In this document: one piece after another, positions 60,158 through 64,000 of the stretch
Numbering within the stretch: the stretch's first letter is position 1
Layout: each line of letters starts with the position of its first letter
Origin: Bradyrhizobium tropiciagri
GTDB taxonomy: Bacteria; Pseudomonadota; Alphaproteobacteria; Rhizobiales; Xanthobacteraceae
Reading direction: 5' to 3'
Length of the DNA: 64,000 bases
Assembly (NCBI RefSeq): GCF_018130545.1
Contig: NZ_JAFCKF010000008.1
Span: 1-64,000, forward strand
Program-made: the position numbers and the translations under genes
Notes under the pieces: generated by a model
The model's input: the letters and a program-made list of their open reading frames with translations, nothing else
The model's database searches: none
Told to the model about the DNA's origin: nothing

Positions 60158-60568
60158 TCACAGCAGCAGATCCATCAGATGCGGCAGCAGCGGAATGTCC
60201 GCCGGCGGCATCGGGTAGTCGCGCAGTTTGTTGGCGCGCACCCAGGCGAGGTTCTGCCCCTCGCGCGCCACCGCCATGCCTTCCCAGCGCCGGCAGATGT
60301 AGAGCGGCATCAAGAGATGGAAGGTCTCGTAGGCATGGCTGGCGAAGGTCAGCGGCGCGAGGCAGGGCTCGCTCACGGTGATGCCGATCTCCTCGTGCAA
60401 CTCGCGGATCAGGGTCTCTTCCGGCCGCTCGCCGGGCTCGATCTTGCCGCCGGGGAATTCCCACAGCCCCGCCAGCGCTTTGCCTGCGGGGCGCTGCGCC
60501 AGCAGCACGCGCTTGTCGGCGTCGACCAGCGCGCAGGCGACGACGAGGGTCAGCTTGATGTCAGCCAT
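60158..60568 (-). CDS. mutT: 8-oxo-dGTP diphosphatase (MutT/Nudix)
   Basis: 136 residues. The Nudix box GKIEPGERPEETLIRELHEEIGI matches GX5EX7REUXEEXGU exactly, and the N-terminus VACALVDADKRVLLAQRPAGKALAGLWEFPGGK is that of MutT. It removes oxidised dGTP from the nucleotide pool. ATG 60568 is preferred to an in-frame ATG seven codons upstream. The 275-nt gap to the left contains only a minor hairpin (60128-60148). Confidence 0.93.
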   Translation of the reverse strand: MADIKLTLVVACALVDADKRVLLAQRPAGKALAGLWEFPGGKIEPGERPEETLIRELHEEIGITVSEPCLAPLTFASHAYETFHLLMPLYICRRWEGMAVAREGQNLAWVRANKLRDYPMPPADIPLLPHLMDLLL

Positions 60569-60739
60569 GCGGTCCGGATGCCCTTCCAATCTTCAAGATT
60601 TCATTAACCAGCAAAGCTCCCGCCGCCAAACGATTTGTCGCGGTGCACTTTTTCTTCATTCGCGATAAGCCCGCCTTAATCCGCAGTCGGCAGGGTGCAG
60701 CTGTTTATCGACCCATCATATCCTTTGCCGATATAATCC

Positions 60740-62089
60740 ATGAGCACCTTGATCCGGATCATCAGCCGTTTCCGTCGCGATCGCTCCGGCAATATCGCGA
60801 TGACCTTCGGCCTCGCTTTGCTGCCACTCGTCATCGCGGTCGGATGCGCGGTCGACTATTCCCGTGCCAACCAGATTCGCAGCAAGCTGATCGCCGCCGC
60901 CGACGCGGCGAGCGTCGGGTCGGTCGCCAAGAAGTCGCCCGGCTTCATTGCCGCCGGCGCCATGACCTCGGATGGTGAGATCTCCGCCGGCGAGGCCGAC
61001 GCGCGGAAGATCTTCAACGGTAACATCTTCAACCAGAACGGCTTCACGCTGACCAGCGTGACGCCGACGGTGACCAAGACCGGCGGCACGATCACCTCGA
61101 AGGTCCAGTTCACCGCCGACGTTCCCACCATGTTTCTCGGCGTGATCGGCCAAAGCAAGATGTCCGTGTCCGGGTCGTCGACCTCGACCGCGAACATGCC
61201 GCTCTACATCGACTTCTACCTGCTGCTCGACAATTCGCCGTCGATGGGCGTCGGCGCCACGCCGACGGACGTCGCCGCCCTGGTCAAGGCCACCACCGGC
61301 AACAGCTTCAAGCCGAACGATCAATGCGCCTTCGCCTGCCACGACTACAACGACCCCAACAACTACTACAATCTGGCGAAATCGCTTGGCGTGACGACGC
61401 GGATCGACGTGCTGCGCAGCGCGACCCAGCAATTGATGGACACCGCGGCGACGACCCAGACCTATTCGAGCCAGTTCCGCATGGCGATCTATGATTTCGG
61501 TGCGTCCTCGGCGACCTATGGCCTGCGCAGCCTGTTCACCCTGTCGTCGAGCCTGTCGAGTGCAAAGTCGGCGGCCGGCAACATCGATCTGATGGGCGTC
61601 TACGGCAACAACGATGCCTACACCGCGGACAAGGACAGCCAGTTCACCACGATCTTTCCGCAGATCAACAACCAGATCGGAAACCCGGGCGCCGGCACGT
61701 CATCGGCACCGATGAAGTTTCTGTTCTTCGTGTCCGACGGCGTGGCTGACGAACCCAATTCAAGCTGCCTGAAGCCGATCACCGGCAGCAATCGCTGCCA
61801 GTCGCCGATCAATCCGGCGCTCTGCACGGCGATCAAGAATCGCGGCATCAAGATCGCGGTGCTCTACACCACCTATCTGCAGCTGCCGACCAACAATTGG
61901 TACATGACCTGGATCGATCCGTTCAATCAGGGCCCGTTCGGCCCGTCGCCGAACAGCCAGATCGCGCAGAACATGCAGGCCTGCGCCTCGCCGGGCTTCT
62001 ATTTCGAGGTCAGCCCGACCCAGGGCATTTCGGACGCGATGAACGCGTTGTTCAAGAAGGCCGTCGCGGACGCGCGGATCAGCAGCTAG
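60740..62089 (+). CDS. TadG-like protein with von Willebrand A domain
   Basis: 449 residues. The N-terminus is the TadE/TadG-type signature (FRRDRSGNIAMTFGLALLPLVIAVGCAVDYSRANQIRSKLIAAADAA) with one membrane helix; the rest is a vWA domain with MIDAS DNSPS (about residue 162) and a Cys-containing insert (QCAFACHDYND). TadG-like pseudopilin-related proteins assist Flp/Tad pili, but no other tad gene is in the window, so it stands alone. ATG 60740 follows a promoter-length gap after mutT (divergent). Confidence 0.9.
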   Translation: MSTLIRIISRFRRDRSGNIAMTFGLALLPLVIAVGCAVDYSRANQIRSKLIAAADAASVGSVAKKSPGFIAAGAMTSDGEISAGEADARKIFNGNIFNQNGFTLTSVTPTVTKTGGTITSKVQFTADVPTMFLGVIGQSKMSVSGSSTSTANMPLYIDFYLLLDNSPSMGVGATPTDVAALVKATTGNSFKPNDQCAFACHDYNDPNNYYNLAKSLGVTTRIDVLRSATQQLMDTAATTQTYSSQFRMAIYDFGASSATYGLRSLFTLSSSLSSAKSAAGNIDLMGVYGNNDAYTADKDSQFTTIFPQINNQIGNPGAGTSSAPMKFLFFVSDGVADEPNSSCLKPITGSNRCQSPINPALCTAIKNRGIKIAVLYTTYLQLPTNNWYMTWIDPFNQGPFGPSPNSQIAQNMQACASPGFYFEVSPTQGISDAMNALFKKAVADARISS

Positions 62090-62111
62090 CGACGTGCGGC
62101 GGCATTCTATC

Positions 62112-62258
62112 TCCGTCACCCTGAGGAGGCCGCGAAGCGGCCGTCTCGAAGGGTCGACGGCCCGGCTCTCTCCACGCGGCGCCACCGGGGCCGTGCATCC
62201 TTCGAGGCTCGCCCAGCGGCGCAAGTGCGCCGCAAGGCTCGCACCTCAGGATGACGGG
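62112..62258. repeat. Dispersed palindrome, CCCGTCATCCTGAGG family, copy 3
   Basis: The ends CCGTCACCCTGAGG and CCTCAGGATGACGGG and internal arms (CGTCTCGAAGG / CCTTCGAGG) match copies 1 and 2, with an extra GGCGCAAGTGCGCC hairpin near the right end. It lies between the TadG-like gene and argJ. Confidence 0.8.
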
Positions 62259-62266
62259 ACTAGCAT

Positions 62267-62351
62267 CGTCATTGCGAGCGAAGCGAAGCAATCCATCTGA
62301 CCGCACGCCGGACAGATGGATTGCTTCGTCGCTTCGCTCGTCGCAATGACG
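62267..62351. repeat. CGTCATTGCGAGCGAAGC palindrome
   Basis: CGTCATTGCGAGCGAAGCGA...AGCAATCCATCTG pairs with CAGATGGATTGCT...TCGCTCGTCGCAATGACG; the right arm has two additional CGA units. It sits 8 nt after copy 3 of the CCTGAGG family and 8 nt before the argJ stop, so two different families meet here. Confidence 0.85.
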
Positions 62352-62358
62352 AAAGCGC

Positions 62359-63600
62359 CTACGACCGGTAATCGCCGTTGATCGTGACGTATTCCTTGGT
62401 GAGGTCGCAGGTCAGCACGCGGTCTTTGGCCTTGCCGAGGCCGAGCGCGACCTTGATCTGGATCTTCGGCGCTTTCATCGCCTCCGACACCTCTTTCTCG
62501 TTGTAGGACGGATCGCGCGCGCCGCTCTTGGCGACGCGGATGCCGTTGAACGAGATCGAGAGCTTGTCGCGGTTGGCGGGCTCGCCGGCCTTGCCGACCG
62601 CCATCACCACGCGGCCCCAATTGGCGTCCTCGCCGGCGATCGCGGTCTTCACCAGCGGCGAATTGGCGATCGACATCGCGATCTTGCGGGCGGACGGCTT
62701 TGTCGTGGCGCCCTCGACCACGACCTCGACCAGCTTGCGCGCGCCTTCGCCGTCGCGGGCCACTTGCTCGGAGAGGTTGGCGAGGATCTGCTGGAATGCT
62801 TTTGCAAAGGCCTTCAGGCGCGGGTCGCTGGCGCGCGAGATCTTCGGCGCGCCATGGGCGGCCGCGGCGCCGGTCGCAAACGCCAGCAGCGTGTCCGAGG
62901 TCGAGGTGTCGCCGTCGATCGTCAGCGCATTGAAGGTGTCCTCGACACTGGTCTTGAGCAGCGATTGCAGCACCCCGGCCGACAGCGGCGCGTCGGTGAA
63001 GATGAAGGACAGCATGGTCGCCATGTCGGGCATGATCATGCCGGCGCCCTTGGCCATGCCGTTGATCGTCACCTTGGCCTTGCCGAGCTTGACGGTCGCG
63101 GTGGCGACCTTCGGGAAGGTGTCGGTGGTCATGATCGCCTTCGCCGCGTCCATCCAGAGATCCGGCGTTGCGGTCTCGGCGAGCTGCGCCAGCACGCCGT
63201 CGAACTTGGTGGCGTCGAGCGGCTCGCCGATCACGCCGGTGGAGGCAAGGAACACATCCGAGGTCGAACAGCCGACCGCCTTCGATGCGATCTGCGCGGT
63301 CAGCGCGGTCGACGCCTTGCCGGTCTTGCCGGTGAAGGCGTTGGCGTTGCCGGAATTGACCACCAGCGCGCGGGCGCTGCCGCCCTTCAGCTTGGCACGG
63401 CACCATTCGACCGGCGCCGACGGGCATTTCGACTTGGTGAAGACGCCGGCGACCGTGGTGCCCTTGTCCATCAGCGCCAGCAGCACGTCGGTGCGCCCCT
63501 TGTAGCGGATGCCGGCGGCAGCGGTCGCAAGCCGCACACCCGCGATCACGGGCATCTCGGGAACGTCGGGCGGGGCGAGGGGGGAGACGGCGGTGGACAT
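62359..63600 (-). CDS. argJ: Bifunctional glutamate N-acetyltransferase / ornithine acetyltransferase
   Basis: 413 residues. ArgJ self-cleaves at A194|T195 in [14 protein letters not shown], freeing Thr as nucleophile; the beta-chain motif DGDTSTSDT is present. It moves acetyl groups from N-acetylornithine to glutamate in cyclic arginine synthesis. I start at ATG 63600, which gives the standard length; the frame continues upstream only by chance. A 388-nt gap upstream holds a repeat and a terminator. Confidence 0.97.
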   Translation of the reverse strand: MSTAVSPLAPPDVPEMPVIAGVRLATAAAGIRYKGRTDVLLALMDKGTTVAGVFTKSKCPSAPVEWCRAKLKGGSARALVVNSGNANAFTGKTGKASTALTAQIASKAVGCSTSDVFLASTGVIGEPLDATKFDGVLAQLAETATPDLWMDAAKAIMTTDTFPKVATATVKLGKAKVTINGMAKGAGMIMPDMATMLSFIFTDAPLSAGVLQSLLKTSVEDTFNALTIDGDTSTSDTLLAFATGAAAAHGAPKISRASDPRLKAFAKAFQQILANLSEQVARDGEGARKLVEVVVEGATTKPSARKIAMSIANSPLVKTAIAGEDANWGRVVMAVGKAGEPANRDKLSISFNGIRVAKSGARDPSYNEKEVSEAMKAPKIQIKVALGLGKAKDRVLTCDLTKEYVTINGDYRS

Positions 63601-63757
63601 CGGCAAGCTTCCGGCTACGGGGAGGGAAGCGCTGCATATCATCTCACCGTGAGAAGCGGGAGAGGGCGAAGCCACGATTGCGGCTGTCATGAATTGTTCA
63701 AAGAGCCCCCTAGCCCGGCGGATTGATCGCAAGATGCCATAAGCGCCGCAACATCGT

Positions 63758-63902
63758 CGGTGTCGTTCCTGCCTAGTGCGCAATTGCGCACGGGAGCAGG
63801 GACCCATAACCACCGATGTTGATTGTTGCCCGGCTTCGGAACGACGAGTCCCGCTCACAAGGTGGGCCGCGGAGTATGGGTCCCTGCTTTCGCAGGGACG
63901 AC
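63758..63902. repeat. GTCGTCCC-family dispersed palindrome, last copy
   Basis: Left end CGGTGTCGTTCCTGC with GTGCGCAATTGCGCAC (63776-63791) in its loop, then GCAGGGACCCATAACCACCG; right end TATGGGTCCCTGC-TTTC-GCAGGGACGAC. The interior GGAACGACGAGTCCCGCTCACAA resembles copies 1-3. Confidence 0.87.
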
Positions 63903-63930
63903 AGCTATGGGTGTGACCGCGACGATACCC

Positions 63931-63963
63931 AAAAACGCAAATGGCCGGGACATGCCCGGCCAT
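63931..63963 (-). terminator. Terminator of the right-edge gene
   Basis: ATGGCCGGG and CCCGGCCAT (63941-63949, 63955-63963) pair around a 5-nt loop. Read on the minus strand, the stem is followed by TTTGCGTTTTT. It lies about 26 nt after the stop of the partial gene at the right edge. Confidence 0.75.
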
Positions 63964-63988
63964 CGCAACTGCGTCTGTTTCGCGAAGC

Positions 63989-64000
63989 TTACTTCTTCGC
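63989..64000 (-). CDS. C-terminal Ala-Lys-Lys of a gene leaving the window
   Basis: On the minus strand the last bases read GCG AAG AAG TAA, a stop codon 26 nt before a terminator. In alphaproteobacteria a peptidylprolyl isomerase gene often precedes argJ, but three residues cannot identify it. Confidence 0.4.
   Translation of the reverse strand, partial: AKK

Larger units (their letters stand above)
63601..63988. other. 388-nt gap upstream of argJ
   Basis: It holds the argJ promoter region (63601-63757), the palindrome at 63758-63902 and a terminator of the right-edge gene at 63931-63963. No gene is apparent. Confidence 0.6.

Overview
The window is chromosomal DNA of a high-GC alphaproteobacterium, most probably Bradyrhizobium or a close relative. 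This is inferred from protein families (PhaR-PhaA-PhaB, PtsP, DUF4167, DUF1178, TadG-like), Tat-exported ABC binding proteins and the dispersed intergenic palindromes; no rRNA or tRNA gene is present to confirm it. It carries about 63 convincing protein genes, mostly housekeeping and transport.

Layout. 0-4.6 kb: tail of an unknown gene, an ArsR/SRPBCC pair behind a perfect operator palindrome, a shikimate-dehydrogenase-like enzyme with a Gfo/Idh/MocA oxidoreductase, and an ABC binding protein. 4.9-11.5 kb: a MarR-EmrA-EmrB efflux operon with a palindromic operator, a Fur/Zur-type regulator, a DMT transporter, a 62-residue protein behind a perfect FNR/FixK box, and a rhodanese. 11.7-14.2 kb: ispG and a TauD-type dioxygenase. 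14.3-19.1 kb: a four-gene envelope cluster (coiled-coil protein built of 53-residue repeats, TAXI binding protein, VasI/TagO-like protein, DsrE-like protein). 19.3-26.6 kb: Rieske oxygenase, Na+/H+ antiporter, small enzymes, an exported caspase-like protein and a DUF1345 membrane protein. 26.7-33 kb: ispA, mtgA, rpmF, small proteins, an EAL phosphodiesterase with a degenerate GGDEF domain, and phaR. 33.3-39.6 kb: phaA-phaB, a DMT transporter, gloB with a cupin gene, a methyltransferase and a DUF4167 protein. 40.1-52.9 kb: prmC and, separated from it by about 6.8 kb holding a branched-chain-type ABC operon, a HIT protein, an alpha-CTD-like protein and a MarR regulator, prfA-ptsP-lysC. 53.1-64 kb: a PH-domain protein, ubiG, a GIY-YIG nuclease gene inside a repeat, two DMT proteins, a DUF1178-nitrilase-grxC operon, comF, a BioC-like methyltransferase, mutT, a TadG-like protein and argJ.

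Gene order is typical of a core chromosome: many overlapping stop/start pairs, short operons and convergent ends occupied by palindromic repeats. Two palindrome families recur: one with ends resembling GTCGTCCC(T/G)GC...CCCATAACCACCG (about ten copies) and one with ends CCCGTCATCCTGAGG (three copies).

The most interesting observation is at 54.4-55.0 kb. A complete GIY-YIG nuclease gene lies exactly between the two inverted ends of a repeat of the first family. Just upstream is a 151-bp copy that matches both flanks, including the nuclease start-codon region, but lacks about 264 bp of interior. This is the relationship expected between an autonomous element and its internally deleted, MITE-like derivative, and it suggests that a small GIY-YIG nuclease mobilises these palindromes. 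Also notable are the repeat-protein/TAXI/VasI-like/DsrE-like cluster, the FixK-box small protein and the alpha-CTD-like protein. All functions are inferred from sequence reading without database searches.
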